The position numbers and the translations under genes were made by a program. The notes under the pieces are model-generated. The model searched no databases. It worked only from the letters and a program-made list of their open reading frames with translations, and was not told the origin of the DNA. From Zoroaster sp. YZ-2022 (Eukaryota; Echinodermata; Asteroidea; Forcipulatida; Zoroasteridae): a DNA stretch of 64,000 nt. Location of the stretch: the NCBI GenBank assembly GCA_029582265.1, contig CM055823.1:4526001-4590000 (forward strand). The letters run 5' to 3'. Of this stretch, positions 22,901 through 34,900 are shown in pieces; the first letter of the stretch is position 1, and each line of letters opens with the position of its first letter.

Positions 22901-25900
22901 GCCACCATACTTTGTGAGACCTCTCGTAGCCACCATACTCTGTGAGACCTCTCGTAGCCACCATACTCTGTGAGACCTCTCGTAGCCACCATACTCTGTG
23001 AGACCTCTCTTAGCCACCATACTCTGTGAGACCTCTCTTAGCCACCATACTCTGTGAGACCTCTCGTAGCCACCATACTCTGTGAGACCTCTCGTAGCCA
23101 CCATACTCTGTGAGACCTCTCGTAGCCACCATACTTTGTGAGACCTCTCGTAGCCACCATACTCTGTGAGACCTCTCTTAGCCACCATACTTTGTGAGAC
23201 CTCTCGTAGCCACCATACTCTGTGAGACCTCTCGTAGCCACCATACTTTGTGAGACCTCTCGTAGCCACCATACTTTGTGAGACCTCTCTTAGCCACCAT
23301 ACTTTGTGAGACCTCTCGTAGCCACCATACTCTGTGAGACCTCTCGTAGCCACCATACTTTGTGAGACCTCTCGTAGCCACCATACTTTGTGAGACCTCT
23401 CTTAGCCACCATACTTTGTGAGACCTCTCTTAGCCACCATACTTTGTGAGACCTCTCTTAGCCACCATACTTTGTGAGACCTCTCTTAGCCACCATACTT
23501 TGTGAGACCTCTCTTAGCCACCATACTCTGTGAGACCTCTCTTAGCCACCATACTTTGTATGGGAAATTTGGTGCCTGCGTATACATATATCACGTATTT
23601 CCCTGTTGGCTAAAAAAAAAGATTACCAAAAACAAATAAAAGAAAGCCGACCGACTGATTTTGAAGCCGACCTATGACCAGAAACCGGAGACATTAATCA
23701 GTAAATCGCTATTTTCTTTGTAGAAAAGAAAAGAGTTTACAATGTCGTGCTATTAATTAATTTGTGGATAAATAACGTATACAGGTATCCTTATCTTACC
23801 TGTGTCATAAATCTTTCGTTTCTTATGTAAAACAGTGGAGGAGAGTAGCGAGGAAGAATCAGAAGCTGTTGAGCATCATTCTCCTCGGCCTTCTCATCGT
23901 CATGTGACTCGTGAGCGACGTCCAACAAGAGCTATAGCAAGAACTCATGTCAGTGAGCGTGTCAGAGCACGGATTACTCTCGCTAGGGCAGAACGCCAAC
24001 AAGACCAGGTAATATATCATATTTGGTGAGTGATAGGTCACTAGTGGGTCACAGGTCATGATTAGGTCACAGGTCACTAGTGGGTCACACGTCATGATTG
24101 GGTCATAGGTCACAAGAATATTACCTGAGACAAAAGTATTTCAAGGAATGTTTGATACTGTCATCAGCTTTAGTTTGAAGCTTGAGCGATATCAATTTTT
24201 TTTTCTTCCACACATAAATCGCGATTCTTTTTTTTCATTCATGCATGATTGCTTAAGAGACGATAACCACAGATATATACCCCTCTACAAATGTCACAAT
24301 AAATCGCCAGGGCTTAGCTGAGAGACACCTACAATCATGCCAATCACTTGTGCACCATGGACATTGGCAAATTCCTTTATTTTTTTGGTATGCCTCTGGA
24401 TGGGGCTCCGTTGTGATCCGACAGTTGGCTAACCACAGACTGAAGTAGTTCGCTTTTGTTTCTCACTTTCGAAAGCTGAAAAAACTGGCCTAATTTTGTT
24501 TCCATGGAATTTCTGTCTTGACTCACAATTGCGATTTTTGTTTTTCAATCGCGATATATTTTTTTAATTGCGATTTTCCAATATCCCGATAACTTCTCGA
24601 TATCATAATCGAATGAAAAAAGGTATCGCGATATTCATTATCGTGTTATCACCCAAGCTTATTTAGTTTCATGTGTATCTGTGATCTTTTATATTTTGAC
24701 TAATACCGATAGAATACTAAAAGTATAGGGTTTGTAAATCATGTTTACTTTGAGTATGTTTGTTCATGTAGCCTAGTACTTCTGAATCTATGGTTCCTCG
24801 ACCTTCAACGACAACGAAGAAACCAATCAGAAAGAAAACCACAAGGAAAAGAAAAACGGTGAAGCGACGAGTGACAAAGAAAAGAAGGAAGGTAAAGTCT
24901 AAGACAACAACTACATCCACCGGGAAGACGGTTGTGAAGAAACGCAGAGTAAAACGTAGAAAGAAAAGGAAATCCAAGGTTAGATACTGTCCTTTTATCA
25001 TCAAATCCAAAACAAATTATACAAATTTTAAAATAATTGCCTGTGATACCTCAGTAGATTGAATCATTCAAAAAATTTCAATATTAAAATTCTTTCTGTG
25101 GAGACAATCACATTTTTTGAAAGAGTAAACGTAAATATAAAATTAACAAATCTAAAAACATGTGAGTACCTTCACAGAAAAAATTTGAATTTTTAAATTT
25201 GTGTAAAACAAATTGAGTTTAAAATGGATAGTTTTATGTAAAAAGATTACAAATGAAATCTCAATGTATATTTTTGCTTGTGCAGATTACTAGACGTGTG
25301 ACTAAATCAGCAGGACCTAAGACTATCAAAGGGCGAATTGCTAACAAACTGATGCTTGTTAAACCACGCACTGGTAGTATCATGCCTGACATTAAGGTCA
25401 AAGGTCAACACAGTCTGGGCTATCAGAGACATGAAATAGGAGCAGCTAGACTGGTCATCACTGGTAACGACCATTTATTGGATCATACGTAAGTTTACTC
25501 AATCTACGTGCTACATAAAGTAAAGATACATTGGTTTGGGTAACAATCGTTTGTTTAATTCCTTTTGTTTTCAAGAAATATGTTTACAGGTTAAACTTGT
25601 AGCTTTGCATGGTGAAGAGGATAAGTAAGACTAATTGCAGTGACACCATGTGAAATTCTCAATTGAGTAGTAATTAGTTCTGAAAAGAACTGGTGGTACA
25701 ACTCGACGTTTCGATCAGTGTGCTCTGATCGTCCTCAGGAGAATGCCGGACTCTAGGAAATGCTGCTGCTTAAGTAGGCTGCTGGAGGATTACGCGATGA
25801 CAGGATGCTGGAGGATTAGTTCGTTGAGGCGTGCAGACGGGAACTGTGGATCCTAGGGGTTGGGGGAAGAAGTGTGTGCTCACTGAACCGAATCAGCATT

Positions 25901-28900
25901 CTGTCATCGCGTAATCCTCCAGCAGCCTACTTAAGCAGCAGCATTTCCCAGAGTCTGGCATTCTCCTGATATGTCATACAACTAACCTGTTTACAGGTTA
26001 AACTTGTAGCTTTGCATGGTGAAGAGGATAAGTAAGACTAATTGCGGTGACACCATGTGAAATTCTCAATTGAGTAGTAATTAGTTCTGAAAAGAATAAT
26101 AATAATAATAATAATAAAGATTTTTAGCGCGCACATATCCACCCTGCTGGGCGCTCAAGGCGCGGAAACAAAGAAAAACATTAATACAAACAATATACAA
26201 TGATAGCATAGGGAAAACAAATTATGTACCGAGATACATGTACCTACAATGCAATTACAAATATACATCATCTTTGAAGAGTTGTGACATAAGATGAGTT
26301 TTAAGCATCGACTTGAATCTGGTTATACTATGACAAGATTTGAGTTTAGTTGGAAGATGATTCCAGAGTCTCGGAGCTGCGACAGAAAACGACCTATCAC
26401 CCCCAGAACTAACCTGTTTACATCTGACAGTTTCAATTAGTGGTCATGTTTTTAAGAAATAAAAGAAAAACTTAGTTATTAGTTTACATTTTACAAAAAG
26501 TTACCTCCAGCATCTTTTTAAAAATTTGATAGGTGATAGAGTACCTACTTTACACCAAGTAAGTTTTTTGAAAATAATTTGATATTTTTATAATCTGGTA
26601 ATAACCAAAGATGTATCTTCCCATTTAGTGCTTCATTATTTTAGTGTTGCTTTTATATGTTAAGTATCTGCAATGTGCAGAACCCATAGAGGGCGCCCTT
26701 TACAATGCTGTGAAACTTCATGGAAAAGGTTTTTTATGAATACAAATTGGAATGATTGGTCAGGAATGTGAATTGTTTTATTTTTCACACACTTTAGTGC
26801 ATTTTTTTATATTTCACACACTTTAGTGAGTTTTGTTGAGTATTTGCTTTTGAAAATTTTGGTTTATGATTTATTTATTTCAGTGAGGACACGGCTAATG
26901 TCAAGACTGACAATCCATCAACAAGTACACATCCTTCTCCATTGTAAGTGTCATATATAATATACTACTCAAAACAATTCAGGGAACACCTGATTTTTAA
27001 CATCAAATAGGTTTGAAATGTTCCATGAACCGGGATTTTCATTTGCAACCCCCTCTCTCTTTCAGTAGTCATGTCATGAAATGTGTAATCACTACATGCA
27101 TCCTTTATCATCTGTTTCATTGTGCAGTTGTTTCTCATCAATTCTGTGAAACATTGTGTTTATCTGAAATAAATAATCTTGCTTTAACTGAGATTATTCC
27201 GGTGTTCCCTAAATTGTTTTGAGTAGTATACTTTGTTTGGCGTTAACTTGAAGCCCTTTAATTTTATTGTATCCTGCAATGACAAAATATATTTTGTTTA
27301 TAAATATACACATACTTGTCAGACTAGCTTTCTATTAGTTAGTGTGCTTGTTATTAGGGCTGTGCCGGGTATCCGGATACCCGACCGAAACCGTCATTAC
27401 CCGTTTCCATTTTTCGGTTCCAATTACCCGTAAACGACTTTTTAAAATTCGGACGTAACATTTGAGCGGTGCGAACAGAAATCTGTGACTTTTGAACAAT
27501 GTAATGTTTACACTTTTACAGACAAGTATCTTTAAATTCAAGAGATTACACTCCAATAAAGAAAAGATTGATTTAAGTATGGTATCCTCTGTATTATAAA
27601 AGTCAATTTGTTACCATTTACAGTACATGTATTTGTACACCACCAGAGGCATGTTTTCAACGAAAACGCGTATCCGGGTATCCGAAGTTTCCTGATTTCG
27701 GGTATCCGGTTCCAAAAATATCCGAAAATGCACACTACTTGTTATTTTGTTCTATCAAAATGAATATTTCTATTAAAGGAACAATATCGTCATAATCAAC
27801 AGGGCATGGAATCAGAGTGCTACTAGTAGTTTTAGATTAACTCAGTGAATGAAAATAATTCCCACATGGTAAGGTCATATAACCGTTGCTGCTGCATAAA
27901 TGAGCCAGTAATTTTCAGTCACTGTGTTAATATTAAACTAGTACTTTGATTCCATGCCCTATTGAAAGTCTGCTCTGATCGTGATGATACTGTCCCTTTA
28001 ACTGTATTTTTGTTTATCAAATATGATCTGTGTGTTTGTGGTTATTATATGTGTCTCTGTCTTTTTTGAAATGTACAGTATATGTTCCTAATTGAATTTT
28101 CAATATGAACAATCAGTGTGTTCAATGTTTCAAGTATATTGAATTTTAAGATACTTAACCCTTGTATACATGCAGTCTCCAAAATGCCACAAAAACTTCT
28201 AAATACACAGTGTCGTGGAGTGTCGTGGCCGAGCGGTCTAGCTTACCGGACTCAAGTTCTGGTGTTAGTAGCAGAATGTGGGTTCGAAACCCGGCCGTGA
28301 CACTTGTGTCCTTGAGCAAGACACTTGACCGTAATTGCTTCTCTCCACCCAGGGGTTAAATGGGTACCTGTGAGGGCTGAGTTGGTTGATTAGCCATATA
28401 TGCGCTGTAATGGCAGCAATTGAGCTGTATACTCCCCAGGGAGCTGAGATGGTTTCAGGAATGATTTATGAGCCTTATGAGCAGGGGTAATAATATAATG
28501 CGCCTTGAGCACCACTCAGTTGGTGGATAAGTGCGCTATATAAGTCCACACATTATTATTATTATTATTAATGCTTTTTCTATGCATGCCTTAAAATATT
28601 GCATACTGTACACAAGAGTGGTACATGGATACCCCAAAATGCCCCTGGGACAAAAACAAAGTGTACTGACCTTCACACAAACTGAGTGTGCCCCAGTGTG
28701 CCACATGGTATTTTGTGGATAACTCCTGCTATATGTACAGTGTATTTTGCAATGAAACAAAGCAGGTGGCTGCTTCAGTTTACCTTATCTCTCTGAAGTG
28801 CCTTGGGGAATGCCATTAATCTTCAGATAAGAAAGTGTGTACCTCAAAATGTCACAGTTGTGACATTTTGAAATATGGGTCGACTTTGTTAAGAACAACA

Positions 28901-31900
28901 CTGATAATAGGAGGGTTTTAAGGGGTTGTCCAAAGTTGTCAACATTTTCACGGTTGTACAAAGTTGTTGACAACTTTGGACGGCCCTCAATGAAGCTTTG
29001 CTACCATTTTATCTTTTTTTATGTCTTCAGTATATTTAAACAATATTAATGTAGGGTTTGAGGCTTTGCATGGTGGAGATAGATATTGTAGAGTTCTTTC
29101 GGGTACACTGTGTAATAATCTCTTGGAAGAAGTGATGGCTCTGAGAAGAGCCGGTTGTTCATTGTCAATGTTTTGACTAGTCGACTCTACAGTCTCCTCA
29201 CGTTATGGCTAGAGTAGACTAGTCGAAACGTTGAGAATGAACAACCGGCTCTTCTCGGAGCCATCACTTCTTCCAAGAAGAGATTATTACATGGTGTACC
29301 TGAAATAACTCTACAATAAACAATATTAATTGTGCTGTTTCCTTTACTTTCGTTCATAGTGTGTCATCTTCTTCAACCAGCGATCTTCTTGGGAATATCA
29401 TACAAGGGCAAAACATGTTGCTCATGTCAAGTAAAGATGTGACTATACATAGAGATGGATCATTATCTAAGATTGTTAAAGGTAAACTCAACCATAATAA
29501 ACCAGCAATATATTTTTTGTGTTATAAGCACGTTCTTAGGTATTGGTTCTATATAAAGCATATGTACAGGTCACTGTTTCATGGATTCTGTTGATGTGTC
29601 AAATTTATATTCCTAGTAGGAGTCGATTTGTGATAGCACCATGTAACAATCTCTTAAGATTTGTAATAAGTTGTAGTAAGTGTTGGTTCTGAGAAGAACA
29701 GGCCATGAGATAACTTGACGTTTCATGCAAAGCTTCAAATCCAACCTCTATATTCCTGCTTATTTTATCATAGAATCTCAAAACAAGAAATTATCCAATC
29801 CAAGGAGATCATTTGACTTAACTAAAGGAAAGGAAACTGCGGAGTCCACAAGCAAATCACAAAACAATCCATCAAGTTCACATGTCCATAAAGAGGATTC
29901 AAACAAGAAGAGCATTAAATTTGCAACAGAGGAGAAATATAAAGACATGGCTACATCTGCTGGCAGAGCAGGGAGTGTGTCAACAAACCAGCATCTTCAA
30001 CCCAATGACACCAAGGATGAGCACATCACTGGAACTAAAGATGGTCAGCTTGCTTCTTATCATCCATCTCAAGAAGGACATTGCAAAGATGCTGATGATA
30101 GTGATGGGGATGCTGGAGATGAACGGAATGAGAGGGAAGAGGAGATGAATGAAGAACAAGATCAATTATCTGGTGAGTTCTAATATCTTAGATGTACTCA
30201 TCATCATTGGTTTTACACTAGAAGCATTGTTGGTTGCAGGAGATAACATTTCAAATAAATACATTAGGACAAACATGAAATTTTAACGGAGGCCACTGCC
30301 TCCGTTTCCCTGTCTTGGCCTTGGTGCCACCTTTGAAATGTTCCCGTAGACATTTTGATTCCAGGTTTGTTAGTGATCATGTACATTTCAACCAGTCGTT
30401 GACATTTTGATTCCAGGTTTGTTAGTGATCATGTACATTTCAACCAGTCGTTGATATTTTGATTCCAGGTTTGTTAGTGATCATGTACATTTCAACCAGT
30501 CGTTGACATTTTCCCTGTGTAGTCTGATCAGTAGCCATCACTTTTCTCCCTCAGGGCCCAGCTTTGAATTAAAAGGAGACAGAAATTTAAAATTAATAAG
30601 TGTGATATAAATCTCCTTGGAAACCCACCCATTAAATTATGGACCGAAAACTCAATGTAAAGACCGTGGTGAGATTTGAACATTGGCCAGAATAGTTGAA
30701 AGTCTGCTAATGTTCTACTACACCAACCAAACAGGATCAAGTTTTATGTTAATATGATATTATATACTTGATTGTATTGGCACACCGGTTATTTACAATG
30801 TACTTATAATTCTGTTTATATTTTCCCCAGATACAGAGAAACATTCTGGAAAGCATGATGGATCCATTACTTGCCAAGCCTCTAGCAGCAGTTTTGAGGA
30901 ATCAGAAGAAGAAAGTGCTTTTGATGAGAAGTCGACCTTAAGACGATCAAGACAAAAGGTAACCAACCCTGAAGATGAGGAAGGTCTCATTAAGGATGAT
31001 AACAACATCTTGGCAAAGTCAAAGCATCATCAGAGCCGTGGCAAGAGTTTAAAAGCTCAGCAGAATGATGCTGAAGATGGTTCTAGGAGATCAAGACGTA
31101 CATCTTCTTTTGAAGAAGGTGTCATTGTGGAGGATGGAGAACGCAGAAAGAGTGAGATGACACAGAGGAGAAACTCACATTCAGAGGAAGAAGGCTTGAT
31201 AGAGGATGATCAAGATTCTAAGATGAATACTGAGAAACATAAACATGTATCTCACTCGGATGAAGATGGTTTGATTGCAGATGATGAAGATGTGGCCAAT
31301 TTAAAGCAAGATGGAGATGGCCCAAGACAAACTGGAGCAGCAAAAGAAGAACATCATGGTCATTCATCAGCTGAGGAAGGAGAAGTGAAAACTGACGATG
31401 AAGAAGGATCAAGTACAACACGCAAAAAAAGGAAACGTGAACGCAGACGTCAGCGCAACAGAAAAGACACCCGTATGGTTGTTATTGATTCAGATATTTC
31501 AGTGACAATTCCTAAAAGGCCTCTTGTTGAAATCGAGCAAGGAAGAAAGAGAAATTCTGAAGGAAGAAGCTCTGATTCAGCAACGTCCAGAGATAGAGAT
31601 TTTGAACGTGGGGATAGCCAGCGGGGTGAGCATGGTGTCTTTGGAGATCTGAGACATGTGATTCAAGTCAAGAGAGATGTTCCACAAAAGAGACCAAGTC
31701 GCTACGATGCATATTGGAGTGAATTAGAAAGACAGCGTAAAATTGAAGATCAGCTAGCTGGAAAAGCAGCAGCATGGGATGGTCATCATATCTATGAAAG
31801 ACCATACCCATATGAAGATGATTGGGGAAGGATGGTAATAGAGCCACACCCAACAGAACATCATTGGGAAAACTTTACAATCCATCGAGAAAGATCTCCT

Positions 31901-34900
31901 GTTAGTGATTGGAGAAAGAGTAATAGCATGGAGAGAAGACTAGAAACTGAACGGAGGATAGAATTAGAGCAGCATATGGAACATGAAAGATTTGAAGCAG
32001 AAAGAAAAGTCGAGGTACAACGGAAACTGGAATCAGAACGTCGGCTGTCTGAAAGAAAGGTTGATGTTTGGAAAGATCATGAACCTGAACTGAGAGTGGA
32101 TTCTACTCGTAGCAGCTCACGAAAGGCAGAGTCAGAGAAAGGAAGAGGTGATCGTAAGAGGAATCATGTGGATCCATTGAAGCAAAGACAGAAAAAGGAT
32201 GTGGAAAGTAAACAAAATCCATCACATAAAGGAGATAATGACCAAAGACAGAAATCAAACCATGGAAATGATAATGAAAAACGGAAACACGAGGATGGGA
32301 AAAGGAATTCTAGGCATAAAGTAGATTCAAGCCATTCTGAGAAAGATCGACACCGGCATCAACGAGATAAAGATCGGGATAAACCAGAACGGGGGAAAGA
32401 TCAGAATACTTCAGATTCAAAACAAAGAGATTCCCAAAGAAAAGATGCTATTAGTAGAAATACTACATCATCAAAATCTTCAAGCAGTAGAGATGGACAT
32501 AAAGAAAAACATCACACACAAAGTAGACCTAAAGCTGATCAAGATGTGTCCAGAAACAAGCAAGGAAAAGAATCATCAAAGGTTAAAGGTCATGGGCATT
32601 CTACATCACATGGGAAAGAACGTTCTTTTGAAAAAGATCGATCTCATGGTCAGGAAAGATCATCACATCGACATGATCGCTCTGTTTCAAGCAGTCGATA
32701 TACAGATAAACATGATCGTCAGCGTTCTGTATCCCAGAGCACGGAACGCTCTTCATCAAGACTCCATGAGCATTCTTCAAAACATGCACAGGATTATCCC
32801 TTACGTACACAGGAACATGGTGAAAGTCATCATGGAATAAGTATTAATATTGACAAACACAGACAACAAAGTGAAAAATCCAGACATGTAGCTGAAGTTT
32901 CATCAAAGGTTAAAGAAAAGACCCACGGTAAAGATAGAAGCAAAAACAGAGAAACTGAGAAAAAGAAACAAAGTAATCTTCCGCAAGCAAGCAGCACAAG
33001 TGATCAGCCAACATCGGTTCAAACCAAATCCAAAAAGAGGATAAGAGCTCGAAGTCCGAGTACCTCACAAAATGGTGATGAAGTCGAGTCAAGTCATCAA
33101 GAGCCAACAACGCAACGACCGATTACTGTGCCAGCAACGGAAATGGTGGTCAACACGCCAGTGGTAGAGAAAACTAAGAAGAAGAAAAAGGATAAAACTA
33201 AGAAAGTAAAAAATAAGCAAAATGATGAAACCAAAGTCAAGAAGGCCAAAAAGACAAAAACTGGAAAAACAAAGAAGCAGAAGGTTTCAGAAATTTCTGA
33301 AATTGAAGTAAATGTTGCAGAAGAAAAAGAGGAGGAAATTCATGTAGAACAGCCTGAAGAACCTGAGGAAGCTTTGCCAGAAAGTGGAGAGAACAAGCGT
33401 CCTGCATCATCACCAGTTACTATGGAACCTGCTAAGAAAGCACGAGCAGAAGAAACAATAGAAAACCATGACTACCAAGAAGATCAAGATACCCAAGAAA
33501 ACCCAGATATTGAAGAAAACCCAGATATTGAAGAAAACCCAGATATTGAAGAAAACCCAGATATTGAAGAAAACCCAGATATTGAAGAAAACCCAGATAT
33601 TGAAGAAAACCCAGATATTGAAGAAAACAAGAAAGAGATTGATTCATCATCTGATGTTGAGGTAGTGGAAGGACCAGTTTGTGGTAGTTTTGACGAAATT
33701 ATTGACTTGAGCCAGATTTCCTCTGATGACGAAAGCTTTCCAGCTGTTCCTGATAAGCCAAGAGCTAAAGACAGCACTCTCTATGATCCATTCGAACCTA
33801 CTGCTTCTCCTGAAACCATCAGCTCTCCAGATATCAGTGAGAGATATATTTCTGAAAAGCGTCGGAGATCTAGGGAAAGAAGTCGTTCTCTACAGAGAAC
33901 TAATAGAAGTCCTTTAACTAGAGGATTATCTCCAAAGCGAAGGCTGAGTCCTCACAGACAAAGAAGTTTTTCTCCAAGAAGAAAAAGTCCTACAAGGCAC
34001 GCAGGTTCATCTAAAGATCGTGGGTTTTCCACAAGGAAAAGAAGTATTTCTCCACATAAACGTAGTCTTCAAAAGAGGAGAAGTCCTAGCCCTAAAAGAA
34101 ATGTTGCTATTAGAAAATCTGCCTATTCTCAGCGGAGCCCTTCAAAATCCCAAAGGAGGCAGTCACCTAAGAGACGTGCTTCACCGAAAAGAGATGTCTC
34201 CCCAAGGAAGCGAAGTGAAGCATATGTACAAAAGAGGCGAGCTGAATCACCAAGACGTCGCAGTGTGTCGCCAAGGAGAAATCCATCTCCAAGAAGGCGA
34301 AAAGTATCTCCAAAGAAAAACATCTCCCCAAGAAGGAAGAATATATCACCAAGGAAGAGAAGTGTTTCACCAAGACAGCAAAGAGTCTCTCCCAGGAAGC
34401 AATCCATCGCCCAAAAGAGATATAGTATTTCACCCAAAAGGAAAAGTGGCTCTAGAGGACGGAGTGCCTCACCCAGAAGGCGGGGCATTTCTCCAAGTGT
34501 TTCTCAAAAAAAACAAATCAGATCTACAAGAAGGCCAAGCATTTCTCCAAGAAGGAAAAGTGTTTCTCCACAAAGACGAGAGGTCTCCCCAAGAGGGAGG
34601 ACAGTCTCTCCAAGAAGAAAGAGCATCTCCTCAAGGAGCTATTCATCAAGTTCCCGGAGTTCAAGAAGTCAAAGTTCTTCAAGCAGCTGGACTTCTTCAA
34701 CTGGTAGTTGGAGTTCTTCATCTTACAGCAGAAGCCCTTCAGTCGATAGTAGAACTCCTTCACCAAGAAGAAGACGTTACTCATCACGAGATCGAAGCTC
34801 CTCATCTGGTCGCTCTGCAAGCAGTTTCTCATCACAAAGAAGTTCATCACCTATAAGAGAGACATCCCCAAAAAGGAGGCCCACATCTCCAAAGAGGTCA

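Noticed and set aside
21694..23384. Minus-strand ORFs of [12 protein letters not shown] type
   Set aside because: The same 28-bp repeat read in rotating frames; no start context or splice support.
21148..23558. 28-bp regular repeats as a CRISPR-like array
   Set aside because: Units are contiguous with no spacers, in an intron of an animal gene; it is a minisatellite.
28219..28300. tRNA-Leu or tRNA-Ser gene
   Set aside because: A and B boxes are present but the sequence continues into a SINE body and tail, and a second copy at 59.9 kb has the same layout.
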